Assembly (NCBI GenBank): GCA_051881435.1
Contig: JBJEPW010000007.1
Location: 1-61,883 of the forward strand
Reading direction: 5' to 3'
Source of the DNA: Fimenecus sp051881435
GTDB taxonomy: Bacteria > Bacillota > Clostridia > Oscillospirales > Acutalibacteraceae
DNA: 61,883 nt
A program made the position numbers and the translations under genes. The number at the start of each line of letters is the position of its first letter. The stretch's first letter is position 1. The notes under the pieces were generated by a model, which saw nothing but the letters and a program-made list of their open reading frames with translations, ran no database searches and was not told the origin of the DNA. Of this stretch, positions 32,551 through 40,741 are shown piece after piece.

Positions 32551-33453
32551 CTATTTACGCACAGCAAGGCAAAGGCTTGTATTCTCAAAAGCATTAAGGG
32601 GATTTTGCGGATTTGCACGGTTATACAAAGTGAAAAACCGTGATGTGGTTTCCTGCGGCGTTAAATGCTCATAAACACGAAATCCGCAGTCGGAAAGCAA
32701 GCGGATAAGCTCTTTTTCGCTGTAACGCCCGTACATGGGCTCATCTGCGCCTTTTGCTAGCGCCGCCTGCTTTTCAGCCCGCAAATCCGTGTTTTTATTG
32801 GGATAGTCAAACACCAGCGTACTGCCCTCGCAAAGCAAATCCCTTAAAGTGCAAAGCAAGCGCACGAAATCCGCCGTTGTAAGATAATATACAAGCCCCA
32901 AAAGACTGCAAAAGGTATTTGCGCCCCAATCAAAATCGGGATTGTTTTTGAGGGCTTTTTCCCAACCGTTTTCAGTTAAATCCGCGGCAATATACCGTAC
33001 ATTTTCGGGCGGAGTTATCCCGCCAAGGGCAAGGCGTGCAATTTTATCCTGTATCATATTTTCACGGTCAAGCTCGAATATTTTCAAGCTTTCTGCGTAC
33101 GGCGGCTGACGGTAAGCAAATGTATCATACCCTGAGCCCAAAATCAAGTATTGCGATGCGCCGAATTTTGCCGCATTACAAAGCGAATCTTCGCTGAACG
33201 CCCCGCGGGACAGCACCGATGGGCAAAGATACTCTGCGGCGATATACGACAAAGCCTGTTTCGGTGTGCCCTCAAACTGCGGGTTGAAAAACGAAATACC
33301 CTGAGCCATATTAGAACATATACTTTCATATTCTTCGTCTGTTATAAGCTTTCGGGAAACACTGTCCTCCATCACTTGTACCGCATGCTCCTCGTTATGC
33401 CATGCGCGGGCGAAAAGTGATGTGAGAGCGGTCATACTTTCTTTTTTATCCAT
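32551..33453 (-). CDS. Class I SAM-dependent methyltransferase, PPM1/LCMT family
   Basis: 300 aa from the ATG at 33453 (GAGGTGA 6 nt upstream). LCMT-like core: YLILGSGYDTFAYR (SAM loop), FELDRENMIQDK, YIAADLTENGW and FCSLLGLVYYLT. Bacterial members methylate carboxyl groups of small or secondary metabolites; the substrate is unknown. It converges with spoIIQ, the two stops being 2 bp apart with no terminator between them. Confidence 0.85.
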   Translation of the reverse strand: MDKKESMTALTSLFARAWHNEEHAVQVMEDSVSRKLITDEEYESICSNMAQGISFFNPQFEGTPKQALSYIAAEYLCPSVLSRGAFSEDSLCNAAKFGASQYLILGSGYDTFAYRQPPYAESLKIFELDRENMIQDKIARLALGGITPPENVRYIAADLTENGWEKALKNNPDFDWGANTFCSLLGLVYYLTTADFVRLLCTLRDLLCEGSTLVFDYPNKNTDLRAEKQAALAKGADEPMYGRYSEKELIRLLSDCGFRVYEHLTPQETTSRFFTLYNRANPQNPLNAFENTSLCLAVRK

Positions 33454-33504
33454 TAAAATCACCTCGTTATTCTTAATACCTCAAATTGAAGAAAAGTTCA
33501 AGAC

Positions 33505-33533
33505 TTGATTTTTTCGCCGTTTTGTGGTAATAT
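33505..33533 (+). promoter_or_regulatory. Sigma-A promoter upstream of the phosphopantetheinyl transferase
   Basis: TTGATT (33505-33510), 17-nt spacer, TAATAT (33528-33533). Transcription would begin about 33540 and meet a terminator-like hairpin after some 20 nt. Confidence 0.55.
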
Positions 33534-33561
33534 AAGGGCAGAAAACAGGAAAAAATTTTTT

Positions 33562-33592
33562 AAATGCCGTTTAGAAAAACGGCATTTTTTGT
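33562..33592 (+). terminator. Terminator-like hairpin in the leader before the PPTase gene
   Basis: 11-bp stem AAATGCCGTTT (33562-33572) / AAACGGCATTT (33577-33587), loop AGAA, then TTTG. It lies between the promoter and the start codon of the rightward gene, so it acts as a leader attenuator or ends a very short transcript. Confidence 0.6.
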
Positions 33593-33640
33593 TTACTGCA
33601 AATACAAAGTATGGTAAAATTTAAGGTGAGGTGGAAAATC

Positions 33641-34153
33641 ATGACATCGGTTTATTTTTTTGATTATACGGATAAATGCTTAAAACTTCCCGAAGCTTTT
33701 CCCGAAAATGTAATTTCCCACTGCAAAAAAGATGAAAGCCTTAACGCTGCCGCCGCCCTTATTGATATGGGCGTTTTAAATCTTCACTATGAAGAAAACG
33801 GCAAGCCTCTGGCAGACAACTGCTTTGTGAGCATTTCTCACAGCGAAAATATGATTGCCGTTTGCACAAGCGATAAGCCTGTGGGCATAGATATTGAGTA
33901 TATTGATGATAGCCGAAATTTTTGCCGCCTTGCAGATAGATTTTTCAAAGACAAAGAGCTTGAAGCCTTCAATAATAGCCCCACTGCCCTTACCTTTTAT
34001 GAGATTTGGACAAAAAAAGAAGCGTACAGCAAAATCCTCGGTACGGGAACAGCGGAAATTTTCAAAGGCTTTGATGTATTTTCACTAAACGATGTTATTT
34101 TTAATACAGAACAGGCAAACGATTATATAATAACGCTCTGTGAAGAGGGATAA
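33641..34153 (+). CDS. 4'-phosphopantetheinyl transferase (short Sfp/AcpT-type)
   Basis: 170 aa from the ATG at 33641 (GGTGAGGTGG upstream). Metal and CoA motifs: VGIDIEYIDD (Asp, Glu) and EIWTKKEAYSKILGTG (Trp, Lys, Glu). The N-terminal half is shorter than in Sfp (~220 aa), but both signature motifs are intact. It transfers phosphopantetheine to acyl or peptidyl carrier proteins; no carrier gene is in the window. The next gene starts 4 nt after its stop. Confidence 0.82.
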   Translation: MTSVYFFDYTDKCLKLPEAFPENVISHCKKDESLNAAAALIDMGVLNLHYEENGKPLADNCFVSISHSENMIAVCTSDKPVGIDIEYIDDSRNFCRLADRFFKDKELEAFNNSPTALTFYEIWTKKEAYSKILGTGTAEIFKGFDVFSLNDVIFNTEQANDYIITLCEEG

Positions 34154-34157
34154 AAAT

Positions 34158-35102
34158 ATGAAAATAAAAAGGATTTTAAAAATAACTGCAATTGCCGTTT
34201 GTGCCGCACTCGTCGCCGCACCGCTGACAGGCGCAGGGGTTTATTTTGCCCGCGGCAACCTTTCCGGCTGTGAGGTGAGCGACGATTTTAAAAACGGTCT
34301 TTCGGCAAACGCCTCAAAGGCTCAAAACGGTGAAATACGCATAATGTCCGCTAATTTACTTGTTGGATATAAAAGCTGGGGCGGCCTGCCCGTTAAGCCG
34401 AGAGCCATGATGTTTACGGAACTTTTGGCGGCTTATTCTCCCGATGTTATAGGGCTTCAGGAGGTTTGTGACGGCTGGTACTGCGCTTTACGCAATATGC
34501 CCGACGGATACCGTCTTGTTTATCCCATTTCCACAGGTGTTTTTGTGAATATGACCGCTTTGGCATATAATTCAAACAAATTGGAACTTTTGGAAAAGGG
34601 GAAAATCGTATTTCACGAGGGAAACAATCCCCGTTTAAGGCGTGTTGTATGGGCTTTGTTTGAGGTTAGAGACACCGGAAAGAAATTTATTGCAACATCA
34701 ACGCATTTTGACCTGATGAACTCCGATGACGATACCGTTAAGCTTAACATTATGCAATCGGAGGCGGAAGGCTTTACAGCGCTTATAGGCTCTCTTTCAT
34801 CAAAATACGGCGCAGATATTCCGATTTTTTCAACAGGCGACTACAACTCCAAGGAAAACACACCGGAAACAGAAAAGATTGACGCTCCCCAAATTTACGA
34901 ATATCTCGCTGAAAAGCTTAACGACAGCAAGTACTGCGCGCAAAGTACATACAGCGGCTCCGAGCAAACCCTCGAACAGCCCTTATATGACCACATTTTT
35001 TACACAGGAAAGGCTGTACCCACCCGTTATGAATTGCTTTCACAACCGTATTTAAACGATATGTCTGATCATTACCCTGTCTTCTGCGATTTTTCAATAT
35101 AA
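34158..35102 (+). CDS. Exported endonuclease/exonuclease/phosphatase-family protein
   Basis: 314 aa from the ATG at 34158 (GAGGG 8 nt upstream). N-terminal TM/signal (about 8-32). EEP motifs in order: IMSANLLVG, DVIGLQEV (metal Glu), STHFD, STGDYNS and SDHYPVF (catalytic Asp-His). Exported members act on phosphodiesters such as sphingomyelin, inositol phosphates or extracellular nucleic acid; the substrate is not determined. Confidence 0.82.
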   Translation: MKIKRILKITAIAVCAALVAAPLTGAGVYFARGNLSGCEVSDDFKNGLSANASKAQNGEIRIMSANLLVGYKSWGGLPVKPRAMMFTELLAAYSPDVIGLQEVCDGWYCALRNMPDGYRLVYPISTGVFVNMTALAYNSNKLELLEKGKIVFHEGNNPRLRRVVWALFEVRDTGKKFIATSTHFDLMNSDDDTVKLNIMQSEAEGFTALIGSLSSKYGADIPIFSTGDYNSKENTPETEKIDAPQIYEYLAEKLNDSKYCAQSTYSGSEQTLEQPLYDHIFYTGKAVPTRYELLSQPYLNDMSDHYPVFCDFSI

Positions 35103-35120
35103 CTGCGAGGGCTTAAAACT

Positions 35121-35783
35121 ATGTATATTAAAAACAACATATTAAAATCAATTTACAGATTTCTTTTTCTTGTTCTTTGCGAGGCGGGAATTATATTGCA
35201 GTATGCCGCAATAGCGAAGACAGGAAGCAGAGATAATCTTATTATGCTTTCCTGCTATTACACAATGATTTCAAATTTCATATGCTTTTTGTATTTTTCT
35301 TATCTTACGGTAATTCGTCCGAAGTCGGAAAAATCGGCGGTGAAAGGCGCAATAGTTATGTGCATTGCCCTTACAGGTATTGCATATCATCTGCTTTTGT
35401 CGGGCAATATGGAGGCGGGCGGAAATTTATCGCCAATGCTTATAATATCCAACCAACTTGTGCACACCGCGGTGCCTTTAATGGTATTTTTTGATTATCT
35501 TTTATTTACTCCCAAAGGCTATTTTAAGAGCTTTGACCCTTTGGCTTGGACTTTAATACCCATTGCGTACCTTATTTTTGCGGTTATTCGGGCGGAGATA
35601 AGCCCCCTTATGTTCAGCGGATTCGGCGGCACTGCAAGCCGTTATCCCTATCCCTTTATGGATTTTGATTTGCTGGGCGCGGGAAAAGCAGTATTGGTGA
35701 TTATTGTAATATCCGTTATATACATAGCCATGGGATATCTGCTTTATGTGCTGGACAGATTATTGGGCAAGAAAAGAAAATAA
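35121..35783 (+). CDS. Pr6Pr-family membrane protein
   Basis: 220 aa with six to seven membrane segments. The pattern YYTMISNFICFLYF, ALTGIAYHLLLS, NQLVHTAVPLMVFFDYLLF and YPYPFMDFDLLG matches the Pr6Pr family (FAR-17A/AIG1-like), of unknown biochemical role. It follows the EEP gene by 18 nt and ends the rightward operon at a terminator. Confidence 0.75.
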   Translation: MYIKNNILKSIYRFLFLVLCEAGIILQYAAIAKTGSRDNLIMLSCYYTMISNFICFLYFSYLTVIRPKSEKSAVKGAIVMCIALTGIAYHLLLSGNMEAGGNLSPMLIISNQLVHTAVPLMVFFDYLLFTPKGYFKSFDPLAWTLIPIAYLIFAVIRAEISPLMFSGFGGTASRYPYPFMDFDLLGAGKAVLVIIVISVIYIAMGYLLYVLDRLLGKKRK

Positions 35784-35787
35784 ATTA

Positions 35788-35820
35788 AGGGAACGCTTGC
35801 TCCATGCGTTCCCTTTTCTT
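35788..35820. terminator. Intrinsic terminator between convergent genes
   Basis: 10-bp stem AAGGGAACGC (35788-35797) / GCGTTCCCTT (35807-35816) followed by TTCTTT; it ends the Pr6Pr operon and abuts the stop of the leftward MBL gene. Confidence 0.8.
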
Positions 35821-36696
35821 TCAGTCTGTATGAATATCCGTTTTCAGTTTTATTTCACCGTTAGCACCCAAAGTGGCGATAATGCCGTTTTCCTCAACGG
35901 TAGTATGCAGTTCCGCGTGTGAACGGTGCAACTTTAAACGCACATCGGGGAATATACGTTTATACGAATTGGTAACAACGGCAACGTCAGGGGAGATTTT
36001 CCGCAAAAAATGTGATGAGGTTGAACCGAAAACTCCGTGGTGCCCTACTTTAAGCAAGTTTACCTTGCCTACTTTTTTTGCAATGCGGCGCTCATCTCCG
36101 GTCTTATAGTTCATATCCCCTGCCAATAGAACCCTTGTACCGTTACATTCTACCAGCGTAACCACGGTATGGGTATTTTCGCCATACTTAAAAATGCTTT
36201 TTTCAGCGCCTTGGCCGCAGTAATAAAAGGTTATCCTGAAATCGCCCATTTCAACGGTTTTGCCGTCAAAATCCGTATAAACGGGCGTTTTTGTTTTCGT
36301 GAGGGCGTCAAGCATCTGATTATAGACCTCTGTGTTATCCCAACGGATTCGCTCCATAACAAACACTGTATTTTCATCATAAGGACGCAGATACGCTCCG
36401 CCAACGCAAATTTCGGGGTGCAATATAACGGTATCAAAGCCGCCGATGTGGTCGGAATGGGCATGAGTTCCCAATATAAAATCAAGATACACCGTTCCGT
36501 CTGCCCCACGGCAGTTGTTAAGCAGATAATCCACCACAAGCTGTTCATATCCGCCGGTATTCAGATGGGGCTTATCGGCAGGAAAATCCGTATCCTCCGC
36601 CGCATCAATCAAGGCAAAATGACCGTTGCTTTCAAGCAAAATACAATCTGACATTCCTGTGTTTAAAAAATGAATACGATTTCTGTTTTCGCCCAT
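35821..36696 (-). CDS. ComEC-C-like metallo-beta-lactamase-fold hydrolase
   Basis: 291 aa. It starts with IHFLNTGMSDCILLESNGHFALIDA, followed by the metal motif GTHAHSDHIGGF, LLAGDMNYKTGD and LLKVGHHGVFGSTS. This is the COG2333 group (the C-terminal domain of ComEC and stand-alone relatives), probably nucleic-acid or phosphodiester hydrolases. No signal peptide. It is 3 nt downstream of the GtrA-HAD gene and so in its operon. Confidence 0.8.
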   Translation of the reverse strand: MGENRNRIHFLNTGMSDCILLESNGHFALIDAAEDTDFPADKPHLNTGGYEQLVVDYLLNNCRGADGTVYLDFILGTHAHSDHIGGFDTVILHPEICVGGAYLRPYDENTVFVMERIRWDNTEVYNQMLDALTKTKTPVYTDFDGKTVEMGDFRITFYYCGQGAEKSIFKYGENTHTVVTLVECNGTRVLLAGDMNYKTGDERRIAKKVGKVNLLKVGHHGVFGSTSSHFLRKISPDVAVVTNSYKRIFPDVRLKLHRSHAELHTTVEENGIIATLGANGEIKLKTDIHTD

Positions 36697-36699
36697 AAA

Positions 36700-38031
36700 T
36701 TAACCTCTTTTAAGATATTTTTCCGTTGCATAAGCAAAGGCGTTATCTTCATTACTGCAAATTACGGCGGCAGATTTGGCTTTAAGCTCGTCGCAGGCGT
36801 TTTCCACCGCAAGGGGCGTTCCCACAGCCTCAAACATTGTCAAATCATTGCGGCTGTCACCCATGGCGATACACCGGCTCTTTTTGACTTTAAGCTGTTT
36901 GCACAGAGCCATGAGTGCAGAGCCTTTTGTTACATTTGCCTGCAAAATTTCCATATTGCTTTGCATTGATGTGGTTAAAACCACCTCAGGCATTGCACCG
37001 ATACGCTCAAAGGCTTCTTTTCTCTCATCATCGTCACGGAAGAAAATATTAAACATCTCCGCGCAACTCTCGCAGTCATTTAAAAGAGCGCGGGAATCCG
37101 TGTATCCCTTTCGTGTTTCGTCCATAACGGTGTGATAATTTTCTTCTATTCTGAAATAGTCGTATGCTTCTTTATTCAGAAAGCGCTGTTCGGTTTTCGG
37201 AATACCGTCGGCATATATTTCAATCATTGTGTCATATTCGGACAGTATTGCAAAAATTCTGTTGGTCAATTCCGCAGGGAAGGTATGCTCAAACAGCACT
37301 TTTCCGTCACGGTCAAAGCAGACGGCTCCGTTGGAACAGATACAATGGGTATATGGCTTCTTTGTACGCAGTATTTCGGGCATTTCATAAAAGCTTCGTC
37401 CCGTTGTGGGTACAACAAACGCCCCTTCTTTTACTGCTTTTTCCATTGCACAAAGATTTTCATAACTTACCGTGCCGTCATCATGGAGAAGTGTGCCGTC
37501 CAAATCCGTTGCAAGCAGGCGGATTTTAGGCTTTCTTTGCCGCTGAATTACAAATCTTTCCAAAGGGTATGTCCAGATTGTAGGCACATTTATAATAATA
37601 CACTTTGCAATTATCTCGGTAAGGGGAGTGCTCCATCCGTTGTTTACCATGATTGTACCCACAACTGAGCCCAGCCACGAATCAAACATAATTGTAAGCG
37701 CTACCATTAACACATACAAAAAACTTGAAAATGCGGCGTTTACATCTGAATGAAAGGTAAGTTTGCGGTTGATAAGATACGCCGCTACATAACCCACCGT
37801 TGTTGATATGGCATAGGAATAAAGATATCCCTTATATTCAATACCCATAAAGTGCAAAAGCGCGTTATCCGTAACGGGTACGGCGTTAAGCTCATCAAAA
37901 ACATTATAGAGCAAAAACATATATATGCACAAATCAAGTGCGGTTGTTACCACAATGCATATATTGAATTTTATGAATTTCCACAGCTCGGGATGGCGGG
38001 CGGTGAAAGACTGATGTTCGGTTTTTTCCAT
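36700..38031 (-). CDS. GtrA-HAD (Cof-type) fusion protein
   Basis: 443 aa. Residues ~12-165 form a GtrA membrane domain with four TMs (WKFIKFNICIVVTTALDL...YLINRKLTF...PTIWTYPLERFVI). Residues ~172-443 are a Cof/YbiV-type HAD phosphatase: DLDGTLLHDDG (motif I), PTTGRSF (II), Lys in NVTKGSAL (III) and MGDSRNDLTMF (IV). The GtrA half closely resembles the separate GtrA protein encoded immediately upstream. GtrA proteins handle lipid-linked sugar (flippase-associated); the fused HAD suggests hydrolysis of a sugar phosphate linked to that transport (inference). Confidence 0.85.
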   Translation of the reverse strand: MEKTEHQSFTARHPELWKFIKFNICIVVTTALDLCIYMFLLYNVFDELNAVPVTDNALLHFMGIEYKGYLYSYAISTTVGYVAAYLINRKLTFHSDVNAAFSSFLYVLMVALTIMFDSWLGSVVGTIMVNNGWSTPLTEIIAKCIIINVPTIWTYPLERFVIQRQRKPKIRLLATDLDGTLLHDDGTVSYENLCAMEKAVKEGAFVVPTTGRSFYEMPEILRTKKPYTHCICSNGAVCFDRDGKVLFEHTFPAELTNRIFAILSEYDTMIEIYADGIPKTEQRFLNKEAYDYFRIEENYHTVMDETRKGYTDSRALLNDCESCAEMFNIFFRDDDERKEAFERIGAMPEVVLTTSMQSNMEILQANVTKGSALMALCKQLKVKKSRCIAMGDSRNDLTMFEAVGTPLAVENACDELKAKSAAVICSNEDNAFAYATEKYLKRG

Positions 38032-38037
38032 TTGAAT

Positions 38038-38544
38038 TTATGCGTCCTTTTTCTTTCTGTGAATTACAAATCGGCTGAGAGGATATGTCCATATTGTAGG
38101 TACGGTCATTACGATAAGTTTTACAAGCATATCAACCCAGAAATTGTTCCAGCCGTTTCTTGTAATCCATGTGCCTAAGAATGCGCCGAACCAGGTGTTG
38201 AATGTAATTGTACAAAGCACCATTACGGCATACATTATGCTTGAAGCAACGGGATTTGCGTCCGACTTAAAGGTGAGCTTGCGGTTCATAATAAACGCCG
38301 CCGCATAGCCGATTACGGCAGATATGAAATAGGAATACATATAGCCTTTGTATTCTATTCCCAAAAATTCAAGCACGGGGCTGTTTTCCACGGGAACGCC
38401 CTGCAAGGAACGGAAAACGCCGTATTGAAGCACGGCATAAACCGCCATTTCCAGAATTGATGTGCTGGCGCCTGTAAAGGCAAATTTAATGAACTTCCAG
38501 ATTTCTTTGTGCTTTTCGGTAAAAGCCGTTATTTTTTCTTTCAT
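38038..38544 (-). CDS. GtrA-family membrane protein
   Basis: 168 aa, four TMs. WKFIKFAFTGASTSILEMAVY, FLGIEYKGYMYSYFISAVIGYAAAFIMNRKLTF and TVPTIWTYPLSRFVI are shared almost segment by segment with the GtrA half of the next gene, showing a tandem duplication followed by HAD fusion of one copy. GtrA proteins work in bactoprenol-linked glucose or teichoic-acid glycosylation. TTAGGAG precedes the ATG. Confidence 0.85.
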   Translation of the reverse strand: MKEKITAFTEKHKEIWKFIKFAFTGASTSILEMAVYAVLQYGVFRSLQGVPVENSPVLEFLGIEYKGYMYSYFISAVIGYAAAFIMNRKLTFKSDANPVASSIMYAVMVLCTITFNTWFGAFLGTWITRNGWNNFWVDMLVKLIVMTVPTIWTYPLSRFVIHRKKKDA

Positions 38545-38639
38545 ATAAAGCTCCTAACAAAGTATTATTGTCCAATCAACCCCATTTTAATTTATCACAG
38601 TCGGTCTGTTTTGTCAATCGGAGAGTTTTGTATTTATTT

Positions 38640-39000
38640 AAAAACAACCCCTCTGCACTTTGTGACATCTCCCCTTTCAGGGGAGACAAGGGGTAGGGGA
38701 CGGTGCCCACACCGTCCCACAAAATCACATAAAAACCAACGACGAAAACCGATTTTTGCCCCCTCTGACGAGGGGGCCGGCGTGGCGATGCCACAACAGG
38801 GGGAGAGAAAAACTATTTGTTAACCGAATTTTTATCTCTCCCTCCGGCGTTTCGTCCAATTTACGGGACGGTGTGGGCACCGTCCCCTACTGAGAATTTT
38901 TATGTATTCCCTCGGTCGGGCGATTCGTGAATCGCCCCTGCTTTTTCTCTCCCTCCGTCAAAACCTACGGTTTTGCCACCTCCCTCGTCAGATGGAGGAA
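38640..39000. repeat. Palindrome-rich dispersed intergenic repeats
   Basis: No gene is supported here. Palindromes: CTCCCCTTTCAGGGGAG (38669-38685); GGGACGGTG/CACCGTCCC at 38697-38718 and, in inverted orientation with complementary loop, at 38865-38886; GGGCGATTC/GAATCGCCC (38918-38937). A block at about 38944-38995 (CCGTCAAAACCTACGGTTTT...CCACCTCCCTC) recurs inverted at 47470-47523, beyond the other end of the aro operon. These look like the REP/MITE-like elements common in gut Clostridia. Confidence 0.65.
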
Positions 39001-39032
39001 AATGATTACCGTAAAATCAAAATCAGATAATT

Positions 39033-39080
39033 AAAAACCGTACAACGGGCAAAACGCTTTGTTGTACGGTTTTATTTTTT
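39033..39080. terminator. Intrinsic terminator of the aro operon
   Basis: AAAACCGTACAAC (39034-39046) / GTTGTACGGTTTT (39061-39073), 13 bp. The A-run on its left gives a U-tract on the minus strand, just after aroQ. Confidence 0.8.
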
Positions 39081-39092
39081 GGATTTGTTTTC

Positions 39093-39524
39093 TTAACTGT
39101 AATTTTTACAAAGGTATTCCATTGCCATTCGGTAACCGTCAAGGCCTTTACCGATAATATGCTCTTCGCAAGCCATACCTGCATAAGAAATCTGTCGAAA
39201 ATCCTCACGCTTGGTAACATCTGAAATATGCACTTCAACTGCGGGAATTTTCACGGATTTAAGGGCATCTAAAATCGCTACGCTTGTGTGTGTATAAGCG
39301 GCGGGATTTATAACTATTCCGTCAGTCTTGCCGAAAGCCTGTTGAATTTTATCAACGATATCCCCCTCGTGGTTGGATTGAAAGCATTCGGCTTCGCACC
39401 CGAGTTCATCTGCCCACGCTTTGATTTTTTTTAGCAGAGTTTCATAATTATCGTTGCCGTAAATTCCCGGCTCACGAATACCCAGCATATTTATATTCGG
39501 TCCGTTGATTACAAGAATTTTCAT
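39093..39524 (-). CDS. aroQ: 3-dehydroquinate dehydratase, type II
   Basis: 143 aa. Type II signature: ILVINGPNINMLGIREPGIYG with the catalytic Tyr, SNHEGDIVDKIQ, VINPAAYTHTSVAI and VEVHISD. It forms a dodecamer in the family and dehydrates 3-dehydroquinate to 3-dehydroshikimate. The ATG overlaps the aroE/K stop (ATGA). Last gene of the aromatic operon. Confidence 0.95.
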   Translation of the reverse strand: MKILVINGPNINMLGIREPGIYGNDNYETLLKKIKAWADELGCEAECFQSNHEGDIVDKIQQAFGKTDGIVINPAAYTHTSVAILDALKSVKIPAVEVHISDVTKREDFRQISYAGMACEEHIIGKGLDGYRMAMEYLCKNYS

Positions 39525-40741
39525 AGAGCGTTTATCTCCTTTACAATTCTTTCGGCAACTTCTTCTATTGTGCCGTTGCCGTCGATTTCAATATCGGCGA
39601 ATTTGCGATAACGGGGCATTCTTTGTTCATAAAGTGCTTTTACACCGTGCATTTGTGAAAGAGGTCTGCCGTTTGTGGGCAACAAGTCGGCGTCACGGTT
39701 AATAAAAACTATTATTCCGTTTTGCTTTAACGGATTATAGTTTTCTTCACGGGTTATAACTCCCCCGCCCGTTGCGATTACCTGCATTTTTTCTTTTCCC
39801 ACCGAAATTACCGCATTCGTTTCGCACTGGCGGAAATAATCTTCGCCTTTTTCGGCAAAAATTTCGGGAATCGGCTTATTTTCGGTTTGCACAACAACTT
39901 CATCGGTATCAACAAGTTCTTTTCCTAGTTTTTCCGAAAGTGCTTTGCCTACGGTAGTTTTTCCGCAGCCTGCCATACCGATGAGGACTATATTGCACAT
40001 TTGCATTTTAAGTGTATTTTCAATTTTTTCGCAGACGGACGTATCAACTTTTTTGTCAAAGAAAATCTCATGTGCTTTTTTTGCCTGAGCCACAAGCATT
40101 GAAAGTCCTGACGCACAAGGAATGTTTCTCTTTTCTGCATCAAGAATGATTTTTGTTTTAAGGGGATTATATACAACATCAAGTACCCCTTTAAGATTTT
40201 TGAAATCGTCAAGATTTACAAGGGATTTTAAGTTGTTAGGGTACATTCCCACGGGAGTTGTATTCACAATAATTTCACCGTCATAGTGAAGATAAAGATT
40301 ATCGTAGTTGTTTTCGGTATTCAAATCAACGACAATTATCTCATTTGCACCGTAGTCACGAAGCACCGCCTGTACTGTTGCGGAAGCACCGCCGCCGCCT
40401 AAAACTACCGCCTTTTTGTCCTTTACATCTATACCCGACTTTTCAAGCATATATACAAAGCCGAAATAGTCGGTATTATCTCCGCAAAGTTTTCCGTCTC
40501 GTACGGTAATTGTATTTACCGCACCGATTTTCTCGGCTTCGGGGGAAATTTTATCAAGATACTCAATTACTGCTTTTTTATACGGTATTGTTACATTGAT
40601 TCCGTTGAAATTATGCTCTTTTAAAAATGCTTCAAGATTTTCGGGGGCAATTTCAAAAAGGCTGTAATCATTATTGCCTAATGCAGAATGAATTTGAGGA
40701 GAAAAGCTGTGGGGCAAATGCTCACCTAATAACCCGTACAT
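39521..40741 (-). CDS. aroE-aroK: Bifunctional shikimate dehydrogenase / shikimate kinase
   Basis: 406 aa from the ATG at 40741 (GGAGGTGA 6 nt upstream, overlapping the pheA stop). Residues 1-245 are AroE: GEHLPHSFSPQIHSALG, the catalytic Lys in NVTIPYKK, NTDYFGF and the NADP loop VVLGGGGASATV. Residues ~250-406 are AroK: Walker A IGMAGCGKTTVGK, VDTDEVV, TGGGVITRE and NGRPLS. The fusion joins two consecutive pathway steps. The reading frame is continuous through the linker (about VDTSVCEKIENTLKMQ), so it is not obviously an assembly artefact. Confidence 0.92.
   Translation of the reverse strand: MYGLLGEHLPHSFSPQIHSALGNNDYSLFEIAPENLEAFLKEHNFNGINVTIPYKKAVIEYLDKISPEAEKIGAVNTITVRDGKLCGDNTDYFGFVYMLEKSGIDVKDKKAVVLGGGGASATVQAVLRDYGANEIIVVDLNTENNYDNLYLHYDGEIIVNTTPVGMYPNNLKSLVNLDDFKNLKGVLDVVYNPLKTKIILDAEKRNIPCASGLSMLVAQAKKAHEIFFDKKVDTSVCEKIENTLKMQMCNIVLIGMAGCGKTTVGKALSEKLGKELVDTDEVVVQTENKPIPEIFAEKGEDYFRQCETNAVISVGKEKMQVIATGGGVITREENYNPLKQNGIIVFINRDADLLPTNGRPLSQMHGVKALYEQRMPRYRKFADIEIDGNGTIEEVAERIVKEINAL

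Noticed and set aside
38509..38823. Reading frames within the repeat region (104 and 72 aa)
   Set aside because: They translate palindromic repeat sequence, have no ribosome sites and no domain-like composition.
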